DNA of 64,000 nucleotides from Methylobacterium sp. J-067 (GCF_022829465.1 NZ_JAKSXZ010000105.1:1-64000); one strand, 5' to 3'; shown: positions 35,877 through 45,284, counted from the first letter of the stretch. Notes: generated by a model not told the origin, from the letters alone. Numbers and translations are program-made.

Positions 35877-36866
35877 CTACGAGAGGACGAACCCGGAGAG
35901 AGCGTAGACTAACGCCCCCACCAGGGCCGCGGCGGGCATCGTGATCACCCAGGCCACGACGATGCCCTGCGCCACGTTCCACCGCACCGCGGAGACCCTA
36001 CGCGCTGCCCCAACACCGATGATCGCCCCCGTGATGGTATGGGTGGTCGAGACCGGGATCCCAAATGCCGTCGCAGCGAAAAGGGTGAGCGCTCCGCCGG
36101 TCTCAGCGCAGAAGCCCTGCACGGGCGATAGTCGCGTAATCTTCGAACCCATCGTGTGCACGATGCGCCAGCCGCCGAGCAGTGTGCCGAGCGCCATGGC
36201 GGACTGACAAGACAGGACAACCCAAAGCGGTACGTGGAATGGGCCACTCGCTTGCCCGTGGGCGTAGAGGAGCACGGCGATGATGCCCATCGTCTTCTGC
36301 GCATCGTTACCGCCATGCCCGAGGGAGTAGAGCGAGGCGGAGACGAATTGAAGCTTTCGGAACGTCCCATCGACCGCAGCCGGCGTGGACCGGACGAACA
36401 GCCAGGACACGATCAGCACGAGGAGCAGTGCCAACGCGAAGCCCAGGGCTGGCGAGAGTACGATGGCCGCACTGGTCATGAGGACTCCGGGCCAGACCAC
36501 CGCCCCGAGACCCGCCTTGGCGATGCCGGCACCGAGCAACCCGCCGATGAGCGCGTGCGAGCTGGAGGATGGGATGCCGAGGTACCACGTCAGCAGGTTC
36601 CAGCTGATGGCGCCGCCGAGCGCTCCGAGGATGACCCGGTCGTCTACCACCGCGACATCCACGATGCCGGAGCCGACCGTCCCGGCCACGTGCAGCCCAA
36701 AGACCAGAAAGGCGATGAAGTTGAAGAAGGCCGCCCAGAAGACGGCGTAGCGGGGGGCCAGCACACGCGTCGAGACGATGGTCGCGATCGAGTTCGCTGC
36801 GTCGTGCAGACCGTTCAAGAAGTCGAAGAACAGTGCGACAGCGATGAGGCAGATCAGAAGCGTCAC
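35877..36866 (-). CDS. pit: PiT-family low-affinity phosphate permease
   Basis: 329 residues, about ten helices. It carries the inverted PiT repeats: FDFLNGLHDAANSIATIV near the start and LGHGGNDAQKTMG in the middle, with the second-half signature GIPVSTTHTITGAI. This is the short form without the long internal loop of E. coli PitA. It moves phosphate, usually as a metal complex, with protons. It lies 9 bp downstream of the DUF47 gene, its usual partner. Confidence 0.94.
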   Translation of the reverse strand: MTLLICLIAVALFFDFLNGLHDAANSIATIVSTRVLAPRYAVFWAAFFNFIAFLVFGLHVAGTVGSGIVDVAVVDDRVILGALGGAISWNLLTWYLGIPSSSSHALIGGLLGAGIAKAGLGAVVWPGVLMTSAAIVLSPALGFALALLLVLIVSWLFVRSTPAAVDGTFRKLQFVSASLYSLGHGGNDAQKTMGIIAVLLYAHGQASGPFHVPLWVVLSCQSAMALGTLLGGWRIVHTMGSKITRLSPVQGFCAETGGALTLFAATAFGIPVSTTHTITGAIIGVGAARRVSAVRWNVAQGIVVAWVITMPAAALVGALVYALSGFVLS

Positions 36867-36875
36867 GGCGGCGGC

Positions 36876-37517
36876 TCAGACGTGCTCGACCACGATACTG
36901 CTGATCTCGTTCGCGACGTCCTCGAACCGGTCCATGACCTTTTCTAAGTGATCGTAAAGTTCGGACCCTACGACGAACGCCATGGGATCCTGGCGAGAGG
37001 CCCGGAACAGAGCCTTCAAGCCAGCCTCGTGGAGATCGTCCGCGCGGCCCTCCAACTGGATGACTCGTTCGGTCAGGGCATTCAGGGCGGTCGCGTTTTC
37101 GTTGAGAGAGCGCAGCTTCGGCAGAGCCTCGGAGATCACCGAGGCGGCCTCCTGGATGACGACGCCCATCTCACGCATCTCGGGCTCGAAGCGTGTGACC
37201 TCGAAGAGGCGGACCGCCTTGGCCATCTTGAGCATCTGGTCGATGGCATCGTCGAGGGAGCCGACGAGCTCCTGGATGTCGCTGCGGTCGAACGGCGTAA
37301 TGAAGGTTCGCCGAACCGTTTGGAGGGCCTCGTGTGTGATAGCGTCGGCTAAGTCCTCGTGCATGGCGATGGCCTCGCAGGCCTGTGCGAGTTCCTGTGT
37401 GCCGTCGAGAAGGCTTCGGAGGGCCGCCGCACCATCGACCAGTGTCGCAGCATGTCGTTCGAAGAGATCGAAGAACCGATCCTCCTTCGGCATCAGCGCG
37501 CGGAACCACCCCAGCAT
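36876..37517 (-). CDS. DUF47/PhoU-like partner of the phosphate permease
   Basis: 213 residues, all-helical, PhoU-like fold. Family segments are MLGWFRALMPKEDRFFDLFERHA at the start and DLADAITHEALQTVRRTFITPFDRSDIQ, with a terminal ELYDHLEKVMDRFEDVANEI. DUF47 proteins are encoded next to PiT permeases and regulate them. First gene of a two-gene operon with pit. Cytoplasmic. Confidence 0.93.
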   Translation of the reverse strand: MLGWFRALMPKEDRFFDLFERHAATLVDGAAALRSLLDGTQELAQACEAIAMHEDLADAITHEALQTVRRTFITPFDRSDIQELVGSLDDAIDQMLKMAKAVRLFEVTRFEPEMREMGVVIQEAASVISEALPKLRSLNENATALNALTERVIQLEGRADDLHEAGLKALFRASRQDPMAFVVGSELYDHLEKVMDRFEDVANEISSIVVEHV

Positions 37518-37610
37518 GCTGCGCTCTCTTCCACCGAGGGAAACTGAAACGTTAGCCGAGATAATAATCGTGTCCCAGGACAGTTCCGCGATAGGTGCGC
37601 CGCCGACGGG

Positions 37611-38024
37611 TCACTCGGCCGAGTCGTACCACAACGTGCCGGCCCGGCGCGTCGGCTGACCGGTGTCACCCGTATGGTTGACACCGTCCATCACGGGCAC
37701 CTCGGGGAAGTCGAACGGGCTTACACCGTCCAGGCAGGCGACGTTGACGGCAAAGAGTGCCTGATCCGAACGCCGTTGGTGATGCGTGTAGATCCCGCAG
37801 CGGGAACAGAAGAAGTGCTGTGCGGACAGGGTGTGGAAGCGATAGCTCGTCAGCGCCTCCTCGCCCTCACGGATCGAGATCCCACCCGCCTCCGCCATGA
37901 CGACGACGGCCCCGCGCATCCGGCAGAAGGAGCAGGTGCAGCGGCGGATCGAGCGGAATCCGTCGCTGAGGGTCACATCGAAGCGGACTGCGCCACAATG
38001 GCAGCGCCCGGCGATCGTCGTCAT
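37611..38024 (-). CDS. GFA-family (glutathione-dependent formaldehyde-activating-like) protein
   Basis: 137 residues with the zinc sites of the family: CHCGAVRF near the start, CTCSFCRMRG and CSRCGIYTHH. The family includes Gfa and CENP-V-like proteins; most members have no proven activity, and in a methylotroph a link to formaldehyde is only a guess. Its ATG overlaps the stop of the MFS gene (ATGA), so both are probably made from one transcript. Confidence 0.88.
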   Translation of the reverse strand: MTTIAGRCHCGAVRFDVTLSDGFRSIRRCTCSFCRMRGAVVVMAEAGGISIREGEEALTSYRFHTLSAQHFFCSRCGIYTHHQRRSDQALFAVNVACLDGVSPFDFPEVPVMDGVNHTGDTGQPTRRAGTLWYDSAE

Positions 38025-39271
38025 GTCAGGGGCCTCTCTGGGGTGGGGTTCTGGAACCCGAGCCGGGGCGCCAGGGCGAGCATCAGCGGGACGACCCCCA
38101 GCGCCGTGGCGGCGGCCGCCATCGACGCCCAGTGCGGCCCAACGGCGTCACCGAGGGGACCGTAGAGCAACGGCGTCGCCAGTGCGCTGCCCCCGAGCGT
38201 GCACGTGTAGAAGACGGCGAAGGCCCGCTCGACTTGTCCGCCGGGTGCGAGGTCCGGCACCGTCCCGTACAGGACAGACGATGTTCCGTTGAGCATGAGG
38301 CCGAGCAGCGGCAACACGACGAGGGCGGGGGTCAGCGGCGAGGCGACGACGGCCAGGATCGCGCCGCCTGTTCCGATCTCCGTCGCGATCACGCAGCGCG
38401 TCACGCCGATCCGCTCGCCGAGCCGGCCGAAGGCGGCCTTGCCGAGCGCGCCTCCAACGGCGACCAGGGCGAAGGCGACGCCCACGAGCGAAAGCCCCGC
38501 CCCCTTCGCTTGAAGCAGGAACGGCAGGTAGATGAGGAAGGCCGGCCGTGCGGCGTTGTCGAGCATGCCGATGGCCACGAGGAGGCCGAAGCCCGTTCTC
38601 CCTCCGTGATGATCCCCGCCCGCCGCAGCGACCGCCCTGACCGGGCGGTCCGCTTGTGCGTTGGATTCGCGCGGGAGCAGGAGGACGACGAAGAGTGCGA
38701 CGGCGAAGCCGCCGCCGGCCATCAGCCAAAGGACCGGCCGCCAATCGGCGTGGACGAGGAGGAAGCCGACGAGGGGCGGCAGAGCCGCCTTCCCGAGATC
38801 GCCCGTGAAGTTGTAGGTGCCGAGGGGGCCGCGGGCAGCGGTCCCGTAGGCGCGGGCGATGATGGCGGAGGCCAGTGGGTGCTGCGTGCTGCTGCCGGCC
38901 CCCGACAGGACCAGGGCGATGCATAGACCGACGAGGCCGCCCGAGGCGCCGGCAAGGCCGTAGCCCCCCGCGCCGAGCACGGTCCCGAGGGTGAGCACGG
39001 CGCGCACGCCGAACCGGCGGGCGAGCGCAGTCGCCGGCATTTGCAGCCCGGCCAGTGCCCCGACATAGAGCGAGCGCAGTACCGCGAGGGCGATGTAGCC
39101 GAGCCCGAACTCCGCCTGCCAGACCGGCAGCAACACGTAGATCATGTCGGTGTAGCCATCGTGGAGGGCGTGGTTGAAGCCGACGACGATCAGCGAGCGT
39201 TTGGCTGCTCGGCCGGAGCTGAGTTCCGAGCCGAAGGCCGCGACCGCGGAGGTCTGGGGAGGGGTGAGCAT
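38021..39271 (-). CDS. MFS efflux-type transporter
   Basis: 416 residues from the ATG at 39271 (a start at 39328 would add 19 residues). Twelve helices, with an N-terminal NHALHDGYTDMIYVLLPVWQ segment resembling the fosmidomycin-resistance group, which is mainly drug export. It is divergent from a LysR gene 75 bp away, which is a common arrangement for a regulated exporter. Substrate unknown. Confidence 0.82.
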   Translation of the reverse strand: MLTPPQTSAVAAFGSELSSGRAAKRSLIVVGFNHALHDGYTDMIYVLLPVWQAEFGLGYIALAVLRSLYVGALAGLQMPATALARRFGVRAVLTLGTVLGAGGYGLAGASGGLVGLCIALVLSGAGSSTQHPLASAIIARAYGTAARGPLGTYNFTGDLGKAALPPLVGFLLVHADWRPVLWLMAGGGFAVALFVVLLLPRESNAQADRPVRAVAAAGGDHHGGRTGFGLLVAIGMLDNAARPAFLIYLPFLLQAKGAGLSLVGVAFALVAVGGALGKAAFGRLGERIGVTRCVIATEIGTGGAILAVVASPLTPALVVLPLLGLMLNGTSSVLYGTVPDLAPGGQVERAFAVFYTCTLGGSALATPLLYGPLGDAVGPHWASMAAAATALGVVPLMLALAPRLGFQNPTPERPLT

Positions 39272-39273
39272 GC

Positions 39274-39296
39274 CCGGGAGGATGATCCCCTCCCGG
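39274..39296. promoter_or_regulatory. Palindrome at the MFS/LysR promoter
   Basis: CCGGGAGG and CCTCCCGG (8-bp perfect arms, 7-bp spacer) lie directly upstream of the preferred MFS start codon. It could be an operator for the divergent LysR regulator or a hairpin in the MFS leader that covers its CCTCCC-adjacent start. Confidence 0.35.
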
Positions 39297-39345
39297 CATC
39301 GCGACAAACGCCTTATGCTGACGCTCATGTGAGGAAAGCTGACAC

Positions 39346-40224
39346 ATGCACCGCCGTCTGCCGCCGCTCAATGCGTTGAAGGCCTTCGAGGCCGCCGGCC
39401 GACATGCCAGCTTCACCCTCGCGGCGGAGGAGTTGCGCGTCACGCACGGGGCGGTCAGCCGACACGTGCAGGCGCTGGAGGCGTGGCTAGGAACTCCGCT
39501 GTTCGAACGGCACAACCGGCGCGTGATCCTGACCGAGGCGGGACGGAGCTACCTACCCGAGATCGGCGCGGCCCTCGACCGCATGGCGCTGGCCACCGCC
39601 AAGCAGATTGAGCGCGGACGAACGCAAATTTTGCACGTGAACGCCTTGGCGACGTTCACGCTGCGCTGGCTGATCCCCCGCCTCTCCCTGTTCCAGCGCG
39701 CCAATCCCACCATCGAGATCCGGCTGACGACCTCCAACGTGCCGCTCGCCCGGATCGTCGAGCCCTTCGACATCGCGATCCGGGGCGGGCCGGACGCCCG
39801 GCCGGGCTTCGTTGGGCGCCAGTTCCTGACCGAGCGGCGCATTCCCGTCTGCAGCCCGACCTTGCGGCAGCACGGGCCACTGGCGGAGCCGGGTGACCTC
39901 ATCGGGCACACGCTCTTGCACGCGGCGACAATGCCTGAGGTCTGGCCGCACTGGCTGCAGGCAGCGGGCGTCCCACACTTGACCCCTCAGGCCTCTGTGA
40001 CGCTGGAGCACTTTTATCTGACGCTACAGGCGGCGCTCGACGGGCTCGGCGTGGCGATGGGACCGGAGCGATTGATCGCTGACGACGTCGCGGCGGGCCG
40101 GCTGATCCTGCCGTTCTATGGCCCAACTTTGCCGGCTCGTAGCTACCATACCTACGTCCCAGAAGCCCTTGCCGATCAGGCCGCAGTCCGCGCCTTCTGC
40201 GACTGGCTCTCAACTCCGTCCTGA
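39346..40224 (+). CDS. LysR-family (GcvA-like) regulator
   Basis: 292 residues. The start RRLPPLNALKAFEAAGRHASF and the HTH AAEELRVTHGAVSRHVQALE are typical of the GcvA group. The effector domain follows and is complete. Divergent from the MFS transporter gene, which it most likely controls. GcvA itself activates glycine-cleavage genes, but this group is large and the effector here is unknown. Confidence 0.9.
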   Translation: MHRRLPPLNALKAFEAAGRHASFTLAAEELRVTHGAVSRHVQALEAWLGTPLFERHNRRVILTEAGRSYLPEIGAALDRMALATAKQIERGRTQILHVNALATFTLRWLIPRLSLFQRANPTIEIRLTTSNVPLARIVEPFDIAIRGGPDARPGFVGRQFLTERRIPVCSPTLRQHGPLAEPGDLIGHTLLHAATMPEVWPHWLQAAGVPHLTPQASVTLEHFYLTLQAALDGLGVAMGPERLIADDVAAGRLILPFYGPTLPARSYHTYVPEALADQAAVRAFCDWLSTPS

Positions 40225-40734
40225 GCGGCATCGCCAGAAGCATCCGTCAGGGCTAATGGGGGATGTTTGCTATCGAGCGCGACAGATCAGGGTCCTAATG
40301 ACTGGCTTGGGTCGCTATCGGACTGGCGGCTTGGGGTGGGAAACAGTCGGTCTGCTTCCGAGACGGAATTTGGGTAAGCAGACCTGCTGCGTGCCCGCTC
40401 GCGACCCTTGGCGGCTGTGCACACACCCCAAGGGACTCTCCGAGAGCAATCCTGTTGTTGCGGCCGTTCAGAGTGCCCCCAGATCCAAGCTCTCTTACGC
40501 CTCGCGTTCGACCGTATCGGCCTGGTCGTTCCGGCCGGGGCCATCCTGGTGTCAAGGCTGGGAGGGCGGGAACGGTTGGTTTCCGCCCCTCGGACGGCCT
40601 AGGCGTACGCCCGCGAGCAACCCACGGCGGGTCATTCCATCGGTTCAAGCCCGGTCGTGGACGACCATGCCAAGCGTCAATGACGAATATTTTTGTCGAG
40701 TTGACGAATTCCGTCATAGCGCTACACTCGATGA
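40225..40734. other. Gene-free stretch before the MarR operon
   Basis: About 510 bp without a supportable gene. Overlapping frames on both strands read as low-complexity Arg/Pro/Ser sequence. A TTCAAGC loop with a 5-bp stem near 40630-40646 looks like a tRNA T-arm, but the rest of a tRNA is missing. The last 35 bp hold the MarR-gene promoter. Confidence 0.45.
40701..40728 (+). promoter_or_regulatory. Promoter with overlapping palindrome, MarR operon
   Basis: TTGACG at 40701-40706 and TACACT at 40723-40728, 16 bp apart, make a good sigma-70-type promoter. TGACG and CGTCA arms (40702-40716) form a palindrome on the -35 box, a typical MarR operator place. Transcription would start at about 40735, on the ATG itself, so the mRNA may be leaderless. 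Confidence 0.55.
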
Positions 40735-41244
40735 ATGACGAATGGTCCTTCAGCTCCTGCCGAACCGAAGTCTCGCCTGCGGCGGGCCTATGTCGGACTC
40801 GTGGTCGAGGTGTTCCGGCTCAACGGCGACCAGCTCGCCATCGGGAACGCCCTGGGCGCCGACCTCGGATTGACCAGTGCGCGTTGGCAGGTGCTGGGCA
40901 CGATCTCCCTCTCCCCCGTCCCGCTGCCGGTGGCCCACATCGCCCGCAACATGGGGCTGGCCCGACAGGCCGTGCAGTATTCCGTGGACGAGATGCGGGC
41001 GGACGGCCTCGTCCGCCTGGAACCCAACCCGCACCACAAGCGCGCGATGCTCGTCGCGATGACCGAGAAGGGCGAGGCGGCCTATCGCGACGCGAGCGAG
41101 AGACACGGACGCTGGGCCGAGACCTTGATGGCCGATCTGCCGCCGGAGCGGATCGAGGCCGCAAGCGAGTTGCTGCGCGAAGTCCAGCGCCGCATCGCGA
41201 GTTCCACCGCCACTCCGGCCGCCACTAGGATCAAGGAGACCTGA
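40735..41244 (+). CDS. MarR-family transcriptional regulator
   Basis: 169 residues. The winged helix spans about 45-110, with LGLTSARWQVLG, the recognition part NMGLARQAVQYSVDEM and the wing LEPNPHHKRAMLVAMTEKG. The promoter overlaps a palindrome, so it probably represses its own operon, together with the monooxygenase gene 1 bp downstream and the broken SnoaL gene. A second ATG lies 4 bp upstream but out of frame. There is no ribosome site; see the promoter entry. Confidence 0.9.
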   Translation: MTNGPSAPAEPKSRLRRAYVGLVVEVFRLNGDQLAIGNALGADLGLTSARWQVLGTISLSPVPLPVAHIARNMGLARQAVQYSVDEMRADGLVRLEPNPHHKRAMLVAMTEKGEAAYRDASERHGRWAETLMADLPPERIEAASELLREVQRRIASSTATPAATRIKET

Positions 41245-41245
41245 G

Positions 41246-41614
41246 ATGCCGAAGTTCGTCGAGATGGGCCAAGCCGTCACGCTGGGCGATCAACTGAAGT
41301 CTGAGGAAGGGCCGGTGATCCTGATCAACACGTTCGTCGTGTCCCCGGACGATGCCGAAAAACTGCTTGCAGTCTGGACGGGTGATGCTGGCCTCATGAA
41401 GGCGCAGCCGGGCTTCATCTCCACGCAGCTGCATCGTGGCATCGCGGGGAGCGGTGTCTTCCTGAACTACGCCGTGTGGCAGTCGGTGGCCCACTTCCGG
41501 TCCGCCTTCTCGAACCCCGAATTCCAGGCCAAGCTCGCCGACTACCCCGAGGGCGTGACGATCAGCCCACACCTGTTCACGAAGGTCGAGATCCCCGGCA
41601 TCTGCACCGCCTGA
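41246..41614 (+). CDS. Antibiotic biosynthesis monooxygenase (ABM) domain protein
   Basis: 122 residues. A ferredoxin-like ABM fold is indicated by ILINTFVVSPDDAEKLLAVW, KAQPGFISTQLHRGI and NYAVWQSVAHFRSAF. These small proteins oxidise or decompose aromatic or quinone-like compounds, usually without a cofactor. It starts 1 bp after the MarR stop, so the regulator and enzyme form an operon that probably continued into the SnoaL-like gene. Substrate unknown. Confidence 0.88.
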   Translation: MPKFVEMGQAVTLGDQLKSEEGPVILINTFVVSPDDAEKLLAVWTGDAGLMKAQPGFISTQLHRGIAGSGVFLNYAVWQSVAHFRSAFSNPEFQAKLADYPEGVTISPHLFTKVEIPGICTA

Positions 41615-41728
41615 CCGGGAGCGACGACAGCGACGGCGCCATGTTCGTCGGCGCTGGGCAGACGACAGCCGGCCGCTTCCGGGATCCCTCGGTGGCGGCA
41701 AAGCGCTCGGGATCGAGGGAGGGAACTG

Positions 41729-42796
41729 ATGGATCAATCCAGCCTGCAGAAATTCGTCGACGAGGCGATGATCCGAAACGTGATCGCCCGCTACGCCGAC
41801 GTCGCCACCAGGGCCGATTACGAGAGCTTTCACAGCCTTTGGACGGACGAAGGCGAGTTCATCATCGGCGAGGCGCCGAAGGGGCACCATGCGACCGGAC
41901 CGGCGGACACCGTCGCCCTGTTCCGCAAGCTGCGCGCCGACAAGACGTTCTTCGTGCAGTTCGCGCTGCCCGGCGTGATCGACATCGACGGGGACGAGGC
42001 CACCACACGCACGTTCAAGACCGCCGCCAATGTGAAGACTGGCCTGCGTGGGCGCGCCATCGTCGAGGGCGGAGCCGGCACAGCCGCTCGGACCGCCGGC
42101 CTACTCGGCGGCATCCTCAGCTACGCCGTGAGCGAAGGCATCATTGCCACGAATCCGGCCACAGGGGTTCGGCGGCCCGCCGATGCCAAGCGGACGCGGC
42201 GTCTCACGGCAGCCGAGTACGGAGCGCTCGGACGTGCCCTGGACAAGTTCGAGGCGCAGGCCGGACGTTGGCAGGGCGCGTCCGCACTGCGTCTTCTCGC
42301 GCTCACTGGCTGCCGCCGGCAGGAAGTGACCGGGCTACGATGGCCCGAAGTCGACATGGACGGCTGCGCCCTGCGCCTCACCGACACGAAGGAAGGCGGA
42401 TCAGTGCGCCCGCTCGGTATCGCCGCACGGCGCGTCCTCACCGGGCTCCCTCGCCTGCCGCGCGAGCCGTGGGTGTTTCCGGCGGTGCGAGGCTCAGGGC
42501 CGTTCGGAGGCCTGCCGGGTGTGGTCGAACGAATCATGGAAGCCGCCGGTCTCGACGGCGTGACAGCCCATACCCTCCGGCATTCCTTCGCCAGCATGGC
42601 CGGCGACCTCGGTTTAAGTGATGCTACGATCGGCGCCATGCTCGGTCACGCAGGCGGCACGATGACGAGCCGGTACGTGCATCACCTCGACGCCGTGTTG
42701 GTCTCGGCGGCCGACAAGGTATCCGAAGCTATTGCTAAGGCGATGGCAGATCCCATCTCGATGAGTAGGCTCCCCTCCCCTAGCGGACAAGAGTAG
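41729..42796 (+). pseudogene. Chimeric ORF: SnoaL-like N-terminus fused to a truncated tyrosine integrase
   Basis: A 355-residue open frame of two unrelated parts. Residues 1 to about 96 are the front of an SnoaL/NTF2-like protein (IRNVIARYADVATRADYESF). From about residue 101 it becomes a phage integrase: the end of the core-binding part, then a full catalytic domain with R196, K221, H281, R284, H307 and the nucleophile Y316. The first 100 or more residues of the integrase and the rest of the SnoaL protein are missing. The join lies near 42015-42035. Listed as a pseudogene because neither part is whole, though the fusion could be expressed from the MarR operon. Confidence 0.8.
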
Positions 42797-42923
42797 ACAC
42801 GGCCATTAGTGAGGAGTCCGGGTGATCAGCCCCCCGACTCCCACCGCTGCGAACCGAACGGCAGCCGCACTTAGATGCAGCATCAGACTTTGGCGCAGGG
42901 ATTATTCCAGTGACCCGCAGGGT

Positions 42924-44720
42924 TTATGCCGCTTCGTTTCGAGCGTGATCGGCTCTGAATAGGGCATCGATTTCTGAGGCGGGCCGAGGAGGGCTGAATA
43001 AGAAACCCTGCATCTCGTTGGCGCCTTCGGCCAGGACCGCGCTGCGTTGCAAGTCGGTCTCAATGCCCTCCACCAGAGTCGTCATGTTGAGGCTCTGGCC
43101 CAGCCCAATGATCGCGCGGATAATCGCCACAGCTTCCGGCTTTTCGCCAATTTCACGGACGAAGGATCGATCGATCTTGATTTTGTCGAACGGGAAACGG
43201 CGCAGATAGCTGATGCTCGAATAGCCGGTCCCGAAATCGTCCATCGCGATCCGGACGCCACCGCCTCGCAGAGCGTGCAACGTTTCCAGGTTTGCGTCGC
43301 TATCATCAAGAAGAACGCTTTCGGTGATCTCCAATTCGAGGCGTTTTGGATCGAGGCCGCTCTCCGACAGCGCCGAAAGCACCATCGTCGTGAAATTGCG
43401 CTGGCGCAACTGGTGAGCTGAGACGTTGACGGCGACCCGGACGTGGCGGGGCCACCGAACGGCGTCCTGGCACGCCTTCCGCAACACCCACTCGCCAAGC
43501 TGCACGATCAGGCCGATCTCTTCCGCGATAGGGATGAACACGGCTGGGCTAACGAGCCCATGCTCAGCATGTCGCCAACGCACCAGGGCCTCCAGGCCCA
43601 TCACATGGTTGCTGCTGAGATCGACGAGAGGCTGATAATGCACCTCGAAGCAGCCGTTCGTCAGCGCGTCGCGCAGTTCCCGCTCTAAGTTGAGGCGGGC
43701 CCGCGCGCTCTCATCCATCTGAGGCTCGAAGACCCGATAGGTTCCGCGCCCGTCCGACTTCGCCTGGTAGAGCGCGAGATCGGCGTTCTGCAGCAGCTGA
43801 GTGACGTCGCCATCGTCCTTACCGGACAGCACGATGCCAGCGCTCATGCCAATCTCGATGCGTAACCCATCGAAATCAAAGGGCGCACTGGCCGCCGCGA
43901 TCAGGCGCCGCGCGAGCGCTTCGGCGTCCGCCAGCGCCTTTACGCGGTGCATAACGACAAACTCGTCGCCGCCCATTCGCGCGACGATAGCGCCATCGCG
44001 CACCTGCCGCTGCAAGCGCTGCGCGACACACCGCAGGAGCCGGTCGCCGGTGGCGTGACCGAACCCGTCATTGACGGGCTTGAACCGGTCGAGATCAAGG
44101 CACAGTACGGCCAGCGACCGGCCTGCCATTCGCTGACCGAGCATCGCATTGCCGATCTCATGCAGTGCCACTCGGTTCGGCAGGTCGGTCAGGGCATCGT
44201 GCCGCGCCATGTAGGTGATGCGGTCCTCGTTGCGGCGGCGCTCTGTTACGTCCTCGAAGGTTGCGACCCAACCGCCGCCACTCATTGCCCGATGGGTAGC
44301 CGACACCGTGCGCCCGTCGGCAAGTTCCCGCAGGATGGATGTCGCTTGCCCCTCGATAAGCGAAGTCCGAGTGCCTTCAGAGAGGGCATCGACGGTTGTG
44401 CCGCTCTTATAGCGTTCAAGGTCAACGAGGATCTCGATGATTTGTCGCTGGCTCATGCCAACGTGCAGATGGTGGGTCTCAAGGCCGAAAATTTCTAAAT
44501 AGCGCTTGTTCCAGACGAGCAGCCGCCGGTCCGCGTCGAACATGCACAACCCCTGGCTCGTGTTCTCCAAGGCAGCATCGAACCTGCGGTTCTGTTCGAT
44601 CAAAAGCTTGTGTGGCGCCGATAGTAGTCCAGAATCGAAAGCGAAGGACGCGGTAGCAGCAGCATCCCACTGCCATGTGTTGCTGAGCGCTGTTAGCGTC
44701 TTAGAAGCGGATATAGGCAT
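42924..44720 (-). CDS. PAS-GGDEF-EAL cyclic-di-GMP enzyme
   Basis: 598 residues, no membrane helix. A PAS domain (about 40-165, ALENTSQGLCMFDADRRLLVWN) precedes a diguanylate cyclase domain with RMGGDEF and a phosphodiesterase domain with GLEALVRW, ending in the DDFGTGYSS motif. Both active sites look intact, so it can in principle make and break cyclic di-GMP. It lies between the integrase fragment and the phage early genes. Such genes are typically host genes, so either the phage border lies to its right or it was carried in. Confidence 0.9.
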   Translation of the reverse strand: MPISASKTLTALSNTWQWDAAATASFAFDSGLLSAPHKLLIEQNRRFDAALENTSQGLCMFDADRRLLVWNKRYLEIFGLETHHLHVGMSQRQIIEILVDLERYKSGTTVDALSEGTRTSLIEGQATSILRELADGRTVSATHRAMSGGGWVATFEDVTERRRNEDRITYMARHDALTDLPNRVALHEIGNAMLGQRMAGRSLAVLCLDLDRFKPVNDGFGHATGDRLLRCVAQRLQRQVRDGAIVARMGGDEFVVMHRVKALADAEALARRLIAAASAPFDFDGLRIEIGMSAGIVLSGKDDGDVTQLLQNADLALYQAKSDGRGTYRVFEPQMDESARARLNLERELRDALTNGCFEVHYQPLVDLSSNHVMGLEALVRWRHAEHGLVSPAVFIPIAEEIGLIVQLGEWVLRKACQDAVRWPRHVRVAVNVSAHQLRQRNFTTMVLSALSESGLDPKRLELEITESVLLDDSDANLETLHALRGGGVRIAMDDFGTGYSSISYLRRFPFDKIKIDRSFVREIGEKPEAVAIIRAIIGLGQSLNMTTLVEGIETDLQRSAVLAEGANEMQGFLFSPPRPASEIDALFRADHARNEAA

Positions 44721-44984
44721 GGGCTTAGATGAAGCGACGGAATTACAACATAGGATAAACTAAAAATCTTAATTAATTTGTTGCCTAACTTACAGGCATG
44801 TGCCCTACAGATGGTCGAAATGCTGATGCAATCACATGCATCGGCTTGAGCGCAGTCAAAGGTACAGCTTATGGCTCTTCGCTCAATGCTCGATGACATA
44901 TGCAGCCGCCCATTCCTCGGCGGCTATCTCCGGAATGGCTAGGCACAGCACGCCATAGCTGATAGTGGTTCGCCCCTGCGCCGC
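44721..44984. other. Possible left end of the prophage
   Basis: About 260 bp, A/T-richer, between the cyclic-di-GMP gene and the last gene of the phage early operon. No gene, hairpin or attachment repeat could be recognised. Confidence 0.35.
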
Positions 44985-45284
44985 TTACCCCTCGCCCCGG
45001 CACTCCCTGACTGACCGCAGCCCGGCGATATGCGTCCCGGCTTGCTCGCACTCCTTCCCGAACAAGTCCGCCCATCCGTCCGCCGCTTCGTCACCCTCCG
45101 GCCCCGGCTCGGCGCGCAGTACGTCTGCGAGCTTGGCGAGGCAGACGCGGGCGCGGTTAACGTGGTGGAGCGCGGCCAGCCTCTCGGCCTCGGCCCGGTC
45201 AATGAGGCCGGCGTCGGCGTAGGGCTGCCGCTCGATCTCGGGCTCCGGCGGGTCGAAGGTCTCGACGGCGACGAGATTGATCAT
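44985..45284 (-). CDS. Small phage protein, unknown
   Basis: 99 residues, acidic and helical (AEAERLAALHHVNRARVCLAKLADVL). No family recognised. The ATG overlaps the stop of the preceding gene by 4 bp. It is the last recognisable gene of the leftward phage operon; in related phages terminase genes would be expected near here, and none is present. Confidence 0.62.
   Translation of the reverse strand: MINLVAVETFDPPEPEIERQPYADAGLIDRAEAERLAALHHVNRARVCLAKLADVLRAEPGPEGDEAADGWADLFGKECEQAGTHIAGLRSVRECRGEG

Noticed and set aside
40600..40680. tRNA-like T-arm (TTCAAGC loop with a 5-bp stem) and a CCA-like end
   Set aside because: No matching acceptor strand, D-arm or anticodon arm could be found upstream at the right distance.
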